Part shown: piece by piece, positions 1 through 10,953 of the stretch
How positions within the stretch are numbered: the stretch's first letter is position 1
Layout of the letters: every line of letters starts with the position of its first letter
NCBI GenBank assembly: GCA_023213395.1
Contig: CM041465.1
Span: 79,367,741 to 79,431,740 of the forward strand
DNA from: Cycas panzhihuaensis
Lineage: Eukaryota > Cycadophyta
Direction of reading: 5' to 3'
DNA length: 64,000 nucleotides
The notes under the pieces: generated by a model
What the model was told of the DNA's origin: nothing
The model's input: only the letters and a program-made list of their open reading frames with translations
Database searches by the model: none
Translations under genes and position numbers: made by a program

Positions 1-154
1 TTCAAAAACTAGTAAGCTAAAAATTTTAAATGGTCATAACTTTTGATACAGATGTTGGAATTAACTTTCGTCTAGACCGTTGGAATCGTCGTTCAGAGCC
101 CTTTGATTGAAATGGTCATATGGTATAGTTTTGACCATATTTTGGAATGCTACA
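1..154 (-). repeat. B4: 5' end of a B-family LTR, cut by the window edge
   Basis: Read on the minus strand, this piece begins TGTAGCATTCCAAAATATGG and matches the start of the B-family LTRs at 17882, 20267, 47055 and 49168. Its end at 154 abuts sequence that continues the reverse transcriptase of A1; the equivalent site in A2 (around 42420-42435) reads straight through. The piece is therefore the 5' LTR start of a minus-oriented B insertion lying mostly outside the window. It holds an MSA-like core (agaccgttgga, 74-84) and the TCAAAAGTTATG motif near 42-60. Confidence 0.8.
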
Positions 155-1770
155 AAAAATCCATCAGCATACATTATGACATGCTATAAGGTCGAAATCA
201 AGGATATTCCAGTAAAGGTTCAACAAATTATAGAAGAGTACAAGATAGTGTTCGATAAACTGAAATGACTACTGCCTCTTTGGAAAAATCAGCATGCAAT
301 TGAACTTGTACCAGGTGTGACACCAGTCAACATTCGATCCTATAGGCATCCATATCATTTACAGAAAGAGATCAAGAAAATCACAAGCAAACTACTATCC
401 CAAGGGAGTATTACTACCAGTAGAAGCCAATTTGCAGCCCCAGTTGTTATCAGTCCAAAGAAGGATGGCTCATATAGAATGTGTGTGGAATACTGAGGGC
501 TCAATCAATTAACAGTTAAGAACAGTTACCCAATCCCATGCATTGACGATTTGTTGGATAAAATCCATGGAGCAAAGTACTTCTCAAAAATTGGCTTACG
601 CTCAGGATATCATCAGATCCAAATAAGGGAAGAAGATGTCTACAAGACAACATTTAGAACACATGAAGTCCTAATCGAATTCAGGGTAATGTCGTTTGGA
701 TTAACGAACGCACCGGCAACATTTCAAAGCACCATGAATGATACCTTTAGGCAAGTGTTATACAAATTTGTGTTAATTTTCTTCGATGATATTTTAATCT
801 ATTTTAAGACATGGGAAAAGCATCTAGAATATCTGAAAATCATTTTTGAAATTCTATGCGATAATCAATTCTTTGCCAACAAGAAAAATGTTCGTTTGCA
901 AAAGAAGAACTAGAATACTTAATCCACATCATAACTAGAGAAGGCATAAGGATTGACCCAAAAAAGATACAAGCAATTGTCAATTGGTGAACCTCAACAA
1001 GTGTTACAGCAGTTGGAGGGTTCTTGGGGATAGCAGGATTTGTTAGGAAGTTCATAAAAGGTTATGCACATCTAGTAGCTCCACTCACAGGCTTAACTAA
1101 GAAAGAGGTGTTTGCTTGGAACTCGAAAGGAGAAGAAGCATTCGGTGATCTCAAGAAGGCCATGGTAACAACTCCAGTCTTAGCAACCCCCAAATTTTCA
1201 AACCTGTTCGTACTGGAATGTGATGCATCAAGGTTTACAATAGGGGCAATCTTACTTCAAGATGAATGACCAATAGCTTATGAGAGTCGGAAGTTGAATA
1301 ATAAAGAAAAACTCAAACCAATTTATGATAAGGAGATGATCGCAATCATGCATGCCATCCAACAATGGTGACAATTTCTACTAGGGAATTCATTTCAAGT
1401 GCACACAGATCATGATAGTCTGAAATACTTCCTCAGACAAAAGACATTGTTCGATGAACAAGAAAAATGGGTCCGTAAGTTGCAGAATTTTGACTTCACG
1501 ATAGTATATAAGTAAGGCAAAGAGAATATTACAACAAATGCACTATCATGAATCCCAAATGAGACAAAAGAATGTCCCTCATTACAGTTGATCTCAACAA
1601 TTACACCTTCATGGTTAAAATCCATCAAAACTGAGTATATGGCAGATCCAAGATACCAAAAAATCTTAGATAACATCAAGGGAAGCAATTCAGATAAATA
1701 CCAGCAAAAGGGTGATTTAATCCTTAGAAATGACAACATTTGTATTCAAAAAATTCTAAATTAAAAGAAA
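155..1770 (+). pseudogene. A1 reverse transcriptase and RNase H (broken)
   Basis: RT and RNase H would copy the element RNA into DNA. RT landmarks in order: VISPKKDGSYRMCVEY near 445-495, the palm segment VMSFGLTNAPATFQ near 688-726, and the catalytic box FFDDILIY near 778-801, so the two key Asp are kept. A one-base loss near 890 shifts the frame; it resumes as KEELEYLIHIITREG and the connection domain GIAGFVRKFIKGYAH (1027-1070). RNase H is visible as LECDASRFTIGAILLQ around 1210-1260 and VHTDHDSLKYFLRQ around 1400-1440. Many TAG and TGA stops interrupt it, several explainable by C-to-T change at CAG or TGG codons. Confidence 0.85.
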
Positions 1771-2640
1771 TTATATTGTAAGAGGCACATTTAGTCCTAG
1801 AGATAGGTCACACTGGTATAGACAAGACCTATTAGAAGATAAAAGCATCATGCTTTTGGAAGGGCTTGAAATCATACATTCAAAAATTTGTGCCAGAATG
1901 CGATAATTGTCAATGAAACAAGGTAGAATGTGTAAAGACCCCGGGCTTCTACAACCCCTACAAATTCCCAACCAAAAGTGGGAAGAAATTTCAATGGATT
2001 TTATTACAGGTCTCCCAAAATCAGAAGGTAAAGATGCTATCTTTGTCACGGTTGATAGATTAAAAAAATATAGTCATTTTCGAGGGCTACAATCAACAAC
2101 AAAGGCAAGTGATGTTGCAAAACTATATATGAAAGAAATCCATAAATTACATGGGTTTCCTAAAACTATTATAAGCAATAGGGACCCAAAGTTCACTAGC
2201 AAATTTTGGAAAGACTTATTCATAATTGTAGGTACAAAATTGCACATGAGCACAACGTGTCATCCTCAAATGGATGGACAAACAACGATAGTCAACAAAT
2301 GTCTGGAAGGCTATTTGACGAATTTCTACTTGGATAAACAAAACTAGTGGCACAGGTGGTTACACTTAGCCGAGTGGTGGTATAATACAACATACCACTC
2401 TTCCACCAAGATGATATTTCCAGGCTCTTTACGGATACCACCACCATCTCTATTGACATGGAACCGATAGTTTAGGCTGTTCAAGAACATGAAAAGCAGA
2501 TGGAAGACACGGTTAGAATCCTTAAGTATAATTTGGCGATGGCAAGGAACAGAATGAAGCAACAAGCAGACACACAACGATCCGAAAGGAGCTTCCAGAA
2601 GGATGACTAGGTTTTTCTCCAATTGCAACCAAACAAATAA
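1771..2640 (+). pseudogene. A1 integrase core (broken)
   Basis: Integrase inserts the cDNA into the genome. The clear stretch is 1907-2347: the first catalytic Asp lies in ISMDFITGLPKSEGKD, the second in ISNRDPKFTSKFW, and then CHPQMDGQTTIVNKCLEGYL. The position that normally carries the catalytic Glu in gypsy integrases (GQTE) reads Thr here, so even without the stops this copy looks inactive. The HHCC zinc-finger part before 1907 is too decayed to read. After 2347 the frame is interrupted but EHEKQMEDTVRILK (about 2488-2528) and later basic residues resemble the normal integrase C-terminal extension. Confidence 0.8.
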
Positions 2641-3019
2641 ACATCATTGAGCAAGATGAATAAACAGAAGGTCGCTCCTCGATATTTCAGACCATATCAA
2701 ACACTAGACAGAATCGAGGAAGTAGCCTATGGACTTAAGCTACCAACAACAAGCAAGATCCATGACATTTTTCATGTTTCATGCCTCAAGAAAAAGATCA
2801 GCAACAAGATAGTACCACAAACATCCTTACCAGAACTCAATGAAGAAGCAAAAATTATACTAGAACCAGAGGGATTACACCAAATTCGCACCAGGAAACT
2901 TTGAATAAGACAAATCAAAGAGCACCTCATAAAGTGGCATACATTGGATGCAGAAGACGTGAGTGGATACAATAGTTTCCAAAACTACCAATGCTTTGAG
3001 GGCAAAATATATTTTTAGG
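2641..3019 (+). pseudogene. A1 integrase C-terminus and degenerate chromodomain
   Basis: The segment 2647-2904 reads KVAPRYFRPYQTLDRIEEVA then LKLPTTSKIHDIFHVSCLKK, the SH3-like fold that precedes the chromodomain in plant chromoviruses. After a stop at 2902 the same frame continues with HLIKWHTLDAEDVSGYN and ends FEGKIYF-stop at about 3019. This matches the spacing of a chromodomain (VKW...ED..W...F), but several aromatic positions are altered. In the family the domain is thought to guide insertion to chromatin marks. The tail FEGKIYF recurs as FEG[EK]V[FL]F in the B and H elements just before their polypurine tracts. Confidence 0.7.
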
Positions 3020-3580
3020 AGGAGGACTTGTTGCATTCCAGTTAACCCCTATCTTTAAGGACCTGTCAGTTGAATTAAACCCCTAGAAATGAGTGCAGAA
3101 ATGGGAGTATTAGCTGACTTGTAAGCCTGTCTTCTGGCCAACCTCATTATTGGTTCACTTCTAGTGAATTGTCCTAGTTCTGGCCTACTTCAAGTTGAAT
3201 AATAACTGACCATTATATATAGGGATCAAAGCCCTCATTCTAACATCATTATTTTTGGTTGGATCTCTTCCATATTTTCGGTTCTAGGGCTGCAGTTGGC
3301 TTGGCCTTTTGGCCTAAGATATTTGGAGGATTTCCCACCTCGAAGGAACAAGCATTTAGTAAGGGCATTCTGTTGTATATTTTTGTACTTTCCAGTTTTA
3401 TTTTTGGACAATATATTTACCTTTTATTTGTACTATTTCCATTACTTCACTTCAGTGTTTATGGTGTATTTCTAATATTCATTATTATTTGAGATTGACG
3501 AGATCTGTTTGAGCATGTATTAGATCAGTATCTGTGAATATCTATGTTATTTCTAAAATAAGATAAAATCTTCCGCTACA
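3017..3580 (+). repeat. A1 polypurine tract and 3' LTR
   Basis: A purine run (aggaggagga, 3017-3026) primes plus-strand synthesis and is followed by an LTR from TG at 3029 to CA at 3580 (552 bp). A TATA-like tatatatagg lies near 3215-3225. The A2 LTR at 50939-51486 (548 bp, minus) is homologous. Within the LTR, the stretch with ggttctagggctgcag and cacctcgaagg (about 3279-3350) is shared with the otherwise different B LTRs. Confidence 0.85.
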
Positions 3581-3910
3581 CTAAGCCTATCAAAGAGATT
3601 TGAAAACTTTGTGATGAATTTTTTCCTTTTAGAAAAAGTAGATAAAATCCCATTGAATGAGCTAAAAATGTTGCTTTGCAATACAAGTAGATACTGAATG
3701 ACAACATTGTTGGGGAATCCTCTAATGCATACATAGCTAAGTCAAAAGGAAAAGAACATATGTTCCAAAGAAGGAGACTCAACAAATGTAACAATTTGCT
3801 CAAAAGGGGCAACCAAAGTTGTGTTTCTACTACAATAGAAAGACATTTCAAAAAGGATTGTAGGAAGTGGCAAGTTGATCCACAAAAGAAGAGAGATCAA
3901 TAAAAACAGA
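3581..3910 (+). pseudogene. G1 gag C-terminus with degenerate zinc knuckle
   Basis: Translation gives a short basic stretch ending in CFYYNRKTFQKDCRKWQ around 3825-3875. This aligns with the copia CCHC knuckle that binds the element RNA, but the second Cys and the His are replaced. The preceding residues (SNAYIAKSKGKEHM) are typical of the region before the knuckle. The N-terminal gag is lost upstream because A1 is inserted at 3580. Confidence 0.6.
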
Positions 3911-3984
3911 GAAATGAATTACAGTAAGGGCAAATTTTTGGAGAATCAACCAGCTCAACTAACAAGGATTAAAAACTCTTCTTG

Positions 3985-5300
3985 GCAACTTCACATATGA
4001 GTACAAAGCCAAATGATGTTTAATATATTGACTTATGAGCTTCTAGACACATGACAGGGAAGTTTGAATTGTTCATGCACATGTGGGAAGCAATTGGGTA
4101 TACAATGACTTTGGGAGACAATAAGGTGCTAAATGCAAAAGGCATAAGGGAGATCCCATTCATCACATTTGGTAGGGAAAATTACCACATTGATCATGTG
4201 ATATACGTGCTAAGATTGAAGAAGAACTTAATTTCTTTTAGCTAGATTGAAGACAACAACATGAGTGTTTTCTTCAAGGATGGAAAGGCTTCTGTCAACG
4301 ATCGTGAAAGCAAAATTGTTGTAGAAGGTGTCAAAGATAATGGTCTTTATAAGCTCTTGGGTAAATCTATAAACCAATGATCTTTATCTACTAATGTATC
4401 ATGTAAAATTCAATTATGACATGAAAGAATGAGTCATTTGAATTACCAATGTCTCCATTTAATATATAAATTGAATACGGTGCATGGTCTTCTAAAATTT
4501 AAAACAATAAAAGACATCTATGAACCTTACATTTTTGAAAAGTATCATAAGAAAAAAATTTCGAAAGGCAAAGCTTGGAGAGCGACTAAAAAGCTGAACC
4601 TAGACCACTCAAACATTTGTGGTCCAATGGCAACCACTTTGCTTGGAGGTGCAAGATATTTCTTGACCTTCATTAATGACTTTTCAAGGAAGGTTTGGGT
4701 GTATCCCATAAAAGATAAGTCCCAAACATTCATTATTTTAAAATAATTTAAAGTGAAAGTGGAGAATGAAAGTGGTCAAAGGTTGAAAGATCCTCAGATC
4801 AGATAATGAAGGAAAATATACCTCCAATGCCTTTGTGCAGCTTTGTAAGGACTACAAAGTTGAAAAGCAATTAATGACAACATACACACCATAGAAAAAT
4901 GGTATAGATGAGAGGATGAATAGGACTTTAGTCAAAAAGGCCAAGTCTATGATAAAAGTGAAGAATCTCTTAGAGGCATTTTGGGTTGAAGTTGTTTGCA
5001 CAAAAATATATCTGACCAACATAAGTACTACTAAAGTTGTCTGGAACATGACACCAAAAGAAGTATGATCAAATAGAAAACCTACAGTGAACCATCTTAG
5101 AATCTTTGGAAGTATTGCATATATGCATGTTTCAACGGAGAAACACCAAAATTTTGATGATAAAAGTTCCAAGTGCATCCTCATAGGGTACAATAAAGAA
5201 AGCAATGTATGTCAGGCATATGAGTTGGAAACCAAAAAGATACACACAACTTGAGATGTCATCTTTGAAAAAGTTGACAAACAGGATATAAATCAGGACC
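3985..5300 (+). pseudogene. G1 protease and integrase (broken)
   Basis: Copia aspartic protease is represented by the motif around 4030-4245: the catalytic D-S-G-A-S-RHM box is degraded to L-stop-ASRHMTG, followed by FITFGRENYHIDHVIYVLRLKKNLIS. The pre-integrase segment has HERMSHLNYQCLHL (about 4421-4465), corresponding to the HHCC finger, and the core begins LDHSNICGPM (4600-4630), which holds the first catalytic Asp. Stops at 4743 and 4804 break the rest, but GIDERMNRTLVKKAKSM (about 4904-4950) still marks the Glu-containing helix. Confidence 0.75.
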
Positions 5301-5639
5301 TAGACACTTTGAAGATTTGGAAAGACAAAGAGAAGCAGATCGAGGAACAACCAGAATTTAGTTCCCTAAAACTGAGCCAAAGTAGGAAGATGAGGAAGGT
5401 AAGGAAGAGGAGTATGAAGATGTTCAAGAATCATATCCTGAAGTGTAGCCTAAGGTCAGTCCACCTACCAAGAAACTCCTTGAATGGTACTTGAAAACCA
5501 TTGTAGAAGCTTAGAAGTGTAAGTCAAAGATGAGACTTGATATGGTCAATTTTTCTTTGATGTTAGATGTGTTGAATGTCAAAGAGCATTCGAGTTTTGA
5601 GGAGGCCTGCCAAGAGCAAAAGTGGAGAACAAAAATGGA

Positions 5640-7085
5640 TGTTGAAATCTGTGTTGTGGAATAGAATAAGACTTCGGATTTGGTTGATTTGTTAGTAGGC
5701 AAACAAGTAATTGGTTGTAAATGGGTCTACAAGACCAATTTAGATTTGGTGGAATGGTTGATAAGTACAAAGATAAATTAGTAGTAAAAGGATTCAAATA
5801 GATAGAAGGGATTAATTACCAAGAGACATTCACTCTTATAGCCAAGATGGTGATGATTAGACTGATATTAGCATTAGTTGCGTGGTTCAAATGGCAGTTA
5901 CACCAACTGGATGTCAAGAGTGCCTTCATGAATGGAGATCTTGAGGAGAGGTTTATATGGAGTAGCCATATAGACTTGAAGGGCAAAGAACACCTAGTAT
6001 GTCCCTTGAAGAAGGCTTTGTATGGCCTAAAGTAGGCTCCAAGAGCCTCGTATTCTAAGATCAACTAGTACTTCTTGAACAATAGGTTTGAGATGTCACC
6101 AACTAATCTAAACCTATATATCAAACTTGAAGATGATTCAATCATCTTTGTAGTGTTGTATGTAGATGATCTTATGATCATAGGTAACAATACTTCAAAG
6201 CTTGAAGACCTAAATAACAATCTCAAGGAGATATTTAAGATGATGGATTTTGGATTACCTCACTACTTTTTGGGAGTAGAAGTGTGGCAGAAGCCTAGAA
6301 AAATCTTCATTTCATAGGTTAAATATGCATGAGTGAAGGACTTTAAACTTGCCCCAACCCCCATGGAGATAGATTTAAAGTTGGCAACTTTGAATGATCT
6401 ACTAGATAGATGGCATGATGTATAGGCAACTAGTTGGTAGTTTGATCTATTTGACTACAACTAGGCTTGACATATCCTTTACAATTAGTATAGTATCGAG
6501 GTTCATAGCAAAACCAAAGTAAAGCCATTGAAGAGTTGCAAAGAGGATTTTGATATATTTGTAGGGGGGCACTACATTATGGATTGAAGTTTAGGAAGAA
6601 CAATAATTTCTAGCTATAAGAATATTCTGATTATGATTGGACTAAGTGTGCTAGTAGCAAAGGGTCCACTTCAGGGTATTGCTTTAGTTTAGGTTTTGTT
6701 GTTGTCACTTGAAGCAACAAGAAGCAACCAAATATTACATTGTCATCTATTAAAGCATGGTACAAAATTGTTGTTACAACAACTTATGAGGCCATTTTGC
6801 TAGGATAGGTCCTTGGTGATTTGGGTCTTCATTAGGATGAGGTAACTTCCTTATACCGTGATAATCAAAGTACTTTGAAAATTGGCAAGAATCTAATGTT
6901 CCATGCTCACAACAAACATCTTGAGGTGTATCATGATTTTCTCTAGAAGCAAATCTAGAATAGAAAAATTGCGCTATGCATAAACCAATTAAAGAACAAT
7001 TGGCATATATCTTCACCAAGCCATTAGCTAGAGACAAGTTCGACAAATTTAGATTTTGTATCTATATTACATCCAATGATATAAA
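5640..7085 (+). pseudogene. G1 copia reverse transcriptase and RNase H (broken)
   Basis: RT begins with DLVDLLVGKQVIGCKWVYKT (about 5680-5735). It continues through LHQLDVKSAFMNGDLEE (5900-5950), LKKALYGLK before a stop that replaces the usual Gln, and the catalytic YVDDLMIIG (6160-6186), which is intact. RNase H is recognisable at 6740-7080, where SSIKAWYKIV and the DNQS box correspond to the copia motifs SSTEAEY and DNQSA. Stops interrupt the C-terminal half of RT. The domain order and motifs make the copia assignment firm. Confidence 0.85.
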
Positions 7086-7089
7086 CATT

Positions 7090-7417
7090 AAGTGGGAGTG
7101 TTAGAATTAATGTTTACATAGATCTAATGGTGAGTTGGTGAATTGTAAAATCATCACTAGCTTGATGACGCTTATCAAGAGTTACATAAAGTCTTTAATA
7201 AATTTGTGACGTGTTAGGATGATTATAGGTTGAGTTTGGACCATTATTGATCCTACTTGTACATATTTGTGTATTGGATTGTATATTATATATTGAGCAT
7301 CATTTTGAATGAATGAAAATTGTTTTGAAGGTAAACCAATTCTATCTGAAAAACTATGTTTCAATTTTGTATTGGTTCCACTATGTTCCTAGTACAAACT
7401 TTCAGATATTCCCAACA
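7090..7417 (+). repeat. G1 polypurine tract and 3' LTR
   Basis: The purine run taagtgggag ends at 7098, directly before an LTR that begins TGTTAGAATTAATG at 7099 and ends TTCCCAACA at 7417 (319 bp). The inverted ends TGTT...AACA are typical of copia LTRs. No second copy is in the window, so the boundary at 7417 rests on the terminal CA and the abrupt change to gag-like coding. Confidence 0.7.
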
Positions 7418-9150
7418 ACACTACATGGTATAGCAAATGATTGGTACAAAGAATACAAAGAGGTCCATTTTAAGGATTAGAAGGTGCGAAAGGAAACATT
7501 TGGAAAAGAATTCTAATTGTTACATGACGATAGTAAGGTGATGAATCAGATATATAATCTAAAACAAGAACTCAAGGAAGCAATACAAAGTTATAATACC
7601 AAGTTAAAACCATTGGCAAAGAAAATGGAAATGAAGGTAACTAACAAGTTATGAAAATGATGATTTTTGGAAGGTATTCTTCTAGAATATCAAAGAAGGC
7701 TACATGTTGTCCAATCTACATTTTATCAGGAGGTAGTAGACCAAGCTATAGGCTTGGAGATAGAAGACAAGCCATTAGATGAAATCTTCAAAGTGGAAGG
7801 AAATAGGGGAACCTACATCTTCTATTGAGGCATTACATAAGGAATTGTCACAAATAATGAAGGATTTGGAACTACAAATAATGCCATTAGGAAAAGGATG
7901 GCATCAAATATGGCATATCAGGTATCGATTAGAAGGGTCACATGGAAATTGAATGCTAGATCACCAAGTACCACTAGTAAGGTACTGTGACATATGCAAG
8001 ATGAATAATCATGATATTGGTCAACGTGGCTTCAACATTCATGCATGAAGAAGACAAGATCGTGATGCATTCTTAACCAAACAAGAGCTCAATAAGAGAT
8101 CAATAAGAAGGTATTCCTTGGAAAGGCCTATCGTACAATATTTCTAATGTAAATTATGGGGCCAATACATTAGGGATAACCCCAATAAAATTAGAAAGGA
8201 TCCAGCAATCTTGTGGTGCAGTCCAAGGGGTCACAATGATGATCATTGCCTCCGATAGGCTAAGCCTATAAATCATGATAGAGTTGAACTCTTGGGAAGT
8301 TCTAATCATCAATCGATGCCAACTTATGTGGTGCACATGAGAAAATGAAGAAAGAAGAATACCCAAACCCTGGGGAGGAAAAGGTTAGTGTTCAAGAAGA
8401 TCAAGATGTGATCAAAGCAATATAATACCAACAAGAAGTGAAAGAAATTGCAACTCTAGTTCAACAAGCAGAAGGAATTGCTCTCTCAATAGCTATAAAT
8501 TAGAAGCAACATGTGATTGTACCACATAGAGTTGATCAAACATTAGGAACGTGATGTACATTAGTAGAACAATTCCTACAAATGAAAATTTTAGTGAAAA
8601 TAGTAGCCTTGTTATTATATGATCCAACCATTGTGCACACAATGATGATTTGGGCATAGAAGGTGCTGGGAAAAAACAAGCATACCATGATGAATTAGAA
8701 ACAGGCAAGAGTAAAGGAATAATCATGATGACCGATGATAATAGCAAAAGACTTCTACATAGGCAAATCAATAATGAATGACTCCAATGTGGATAATCTT
8801 GGAGACAAACGATATATGAGGGCCTCTAGGGTTGACCAAGATATGGAAATGGCCATACAAATACTTGGATGTAACCTGGAACATATGGTGGTGGACGGGG
8901 GAGCATGAGTGAACATTATACTAGAAATCACTTAAAGGAGACTAGGAAAATCAACCTTATCGCCCCCATAGCTTCGATTAAGGCTTGTAGATTAGCATGG
9001 AGTAGAGCCTTGTTAACTGATTATCAACACATTGGTTGTCTTCAAAGTGCCCATTAAGTCACTAGTCAAGTGTCCCTATCACATCAATGTTGGTCACCTC
9101 ATGATTCAAGCTCTGCACACCTTGTCGACTTAATGCTACATGTTCATAAT
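7418..9150 (+). pseudogene. K1: gag and protease fragment of a Ty3/gypsy element
   Basis: Translation from 7421 reads TLHGIANDWYKEYKE, the gypsy gag capsid motif (L.G.A..W), then a charged helical stretch. The capsid is followed by a long decayed linker (7800-8870). Around 8886-8925 MVVDGGA-stop-VNII is the retroviral-type protease active site in the D-G-G-A form also found in C1 and D1. A degraded form of the conserved LGRPWL motif (HINVGHLMIQ) lies near 9080-9110. Upstream gag is missing because G1 occupies that side. Stops and frameshifts are frequent, so this is an old remnant of a group-2-like element. Confidence 0.65.
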
Positions 9151-9660
9151 CACTCCAGACACATAAATGCAATATATGGAAACACTTCATACAAGCATAC
9201 ACAAAAGATACACAAGTTTTCCTTGTAACTCAATATTTCATTAATCAATAACCAAATACAATGCCTTGGGAATGCCTTACATGTGGGTATGCTTCAATGC
9301 TCAACTCTCATACTAAAATCAAGGTGAGAATGCCCTATTTATACCCCATTTTACCCTAAAATTGATGACTATTCAAGCGAGTTTTGACCTTTCATAATAA
9401 AATACAATTGCATTATGTTAATACATGTGTCATTTCTGTATGACTTCTTTTCACTATAGTCCAACTACTGGCATAGAACCATTCCCTAAGAGCTAGATTC
9501 ACGACCTACAATCATTCTAGTCGTTCTTGTAGCCATCCAACCATTGTCTGCCTAGATTTACATTATTTCTAATATTCTATTTTATTGATTTGTTTTCAAA
9601 GTTGTCCTAAAGACATCCCTAACCTTTCCAAATGCCAAAGGTGCTAGATTTCATGCATAC
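9151..9660 (-). repeat. E1 3' LTR, larger part
   Basis: On the minus strand this block contains a TATA box (TATAAATAG, plus positions 9335-9343) and downstream A/T-rich polyadenylation-like sequence near 9215-9260. Its right end (catac, 9656-9660) is the F1 target site; the last bases of the LTR lie beyond F1 at 12619-12624, next to internal sequence resembling that beside the C1 and D1 3' LTRs. The left boundary with K1 cannot be fixed and 9151 is approximate. Confidence 0.55.
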
Positions 9661-9893
9661 TGTTGGAAAATAGACCTGCAATAAGATATTCACAAACAGA
9701 ACAAAACACACCTCCACAGGACCGAACGGTACCCTTAAGGTACCTCCATTGTATTAAGAAAACATCCTTACAACATCATTTACAATATGATACACAATAT
9801 TGTGTATTTATAATACAAGTCATATTAGAAGAGTAGGACCCACTTGCATGTGGGATAAATCAAATGTACATTAATATTCTAACACTCCCCCTT
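9661..9893 (-). repeat. F1 3' LTR with adjacent polypurine tract
   Basis: The LTR runs 9661-9884 (224 bp), TGTTAGAATATTAATG to TTTTCCAACA on the minus strand. The adjacent plus sequence ctccccctt (9885-9893) is the polypurine tract aagggggag on the minus strand. The U3 part carries a TATA box TATAAATA (plus 9806-9813) followed by the 18 bp palindrome listed separately. Confidence 0.92.
9790..9807. promoter_or_regulatory. 18 bp perfect palindrome just downstream of the F1 TATA box
   Basis: ATACACAATATTGTGTAT equals its own reverse complement. It occurs at the same place in all four F LTRs (9790-9807, 12524-12541, 42632-42649, 46436-46453). In transcript orientation it overlaps the end of TATAAATA, so it would lie between the TATA box and the likely start site. 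A second inverted repeat, CCCAC-N6-GTGGG, lies about 50 bp upstream in transcript orientation. From here to the outer LTR end F1 and F2 look identical, while the rest of the LTR differs, so this part seems constrained. Confidence 0.75.
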
Positions 9894-9907
9894 AATGTAC
9901 ATTTGGG

Positions 9908-10953
9908 TCATTTGTATTTGCAACGCTTTGTCCTTAGAAAAGTCTTGAGAATGATGTCTTCAGCCTGATCCTTGTCTTCAATCTTGTAGTGATGTCTTTG
10001 TTGTAGAATGATGTCTTCATCTTGAATTTTATCTTCAATTCTGTATTGATGCCTTTGTAAGATGATATCTTCAACTTGATTTTCATCTTCAATTCTGTAG
10101 TGACGACGTTGATGTAGCTGCTCTAGTAAGTATAAATCCTGATTCTTTATTGCGGCTGGTCTAATCTGATGAAGATCCTGTAAGTAACCATCTTCAATCA
10201 TAACTTTCTTGTCATCATTGCCCTGTATAAGTTCTTGATCACTATGTATAACAATGACTTCTTTAATATTTGGAGCAGAATCTTGATCAACTAGCATACT
10301 CTTTGAACTTGAATCAATGCTTAAAGAAGGAACATCATCAATATAAGACTCATCCTTTATAGGATCATTAGATTCAATTTCTCTTAAAATCAATTCATCA
10401 CTTTCAATGTCTTCATCTGTAATCTCATCAATGCATTTAACAATAGATGTTTCGTCAGTGCTCAGACATTCTTCACCTTCACATGCTGTTTCATTAGTGT
10501 TGATGATACTTTCTTCATTCGTTGTACTTGTACCATAACTAGCCTTAATTGCCTTTTCAATCATTCGTTGTGTTTCTTCAGGAGTTTGTTCAAATACTTC
10601 CCTTAGAAAATCCCAAGCTTCTTTAGCATTACTTGCATGTAGAATCATAGGAATAACAAAATGGAATTTAGAGGAAGATCAATCTCATTGAATGCAGCAC
10701 GAATCATAATGAATGCCATTCTATCTTTCTTCTCAAGCATTTCTTTTTCTTCATCATCATTAGGGATATCATATTCATCAGTAACAATCTTCCACAAACC
10801 TCTAGCTATGAATAGACATCTCATTTTAATTATCCAAAAGTAGTCTTCACCATTGCATTTAGGTACTGGAAGAAATGAATCCCTTAAGTAATATTCATTT
10901 GTTTCAGGAACATACATAACCACATCATTATCCTCCATGATTGTAAACGTCAT
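9908..10953 (-). pseudogene. F1 copia-type gag, one frameshift
   Basis: The N-terminal part (10953-10645) has KCNGEDYFWIIKMRCLF and GLWKIVTDEY, the DUF4219/UBN2-like start of copia gag. The second part (10648-9908) continues NAKEAWDFLREVFEQ, the W..L...F capsid motif. Compared with F2, one G is missing near 10669, which shifts the frame where the two parts meet; otherwise the ORF is open. There is no zinc knuckle. The last third is acidic and ends in three imperfect 17-18 residue repeats containing [HQ]Y[RK]IED..Q.EDIIL (about 10115-9940), then KRCKYK. Capsid-like function is inferred from family; the tail has no function I recognise. Confidence 0.75.

Larger units (their letters stand above)
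155..3580 (+). mobile_element. A1: 3' part of a Ty3/gypsy chromovirus-like element
   Basis: The order is reverse transcriptase, RNase H, integrase, integrase C-terminus with degenerate chromodomain, polypurine tract and 3' LTR, which is the Ty3/gypsy chromovirus order. Gag and protease are outside the window or lie beyond the B4 insertion. Coding is broken by many in-frame stops and at least one frameshift, so the copy is dead. It sits in the gag region of copia G1, because G1 coding resumes directly after the LTR ends at 3580. A2 (41635-51486) is a second, opposite-strand copy of the same family. Confidence 0.85.
3581..7417 (+). mobile_element. G1: 3' two-thirds of a Ty1/copia element
   Basis: The order gag tail, protease, integrase, reverse transcriptase, RNase H, polypurine tract, LTR is the Ty1/copia order (integrase before RT). 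A1 is inserted in its gag, so the 5' end lies upstream of the window. The copy has scattered stops but long readable blocks. It is followed at 7418 by gag-like sequence of another element (K1), suggesting G1 itself inserted into K1; the left target-site duplication is not in the window to test this. Confidence 0.8.

Noticed and set aside
3259-3492. 77-codon frame with hydrophobic tail in the A1 LTR
   Set aside because: It is LTR sequence; hydrophobicity comes from T-rich DNA, and the A2 LTR does not preserve the frame.
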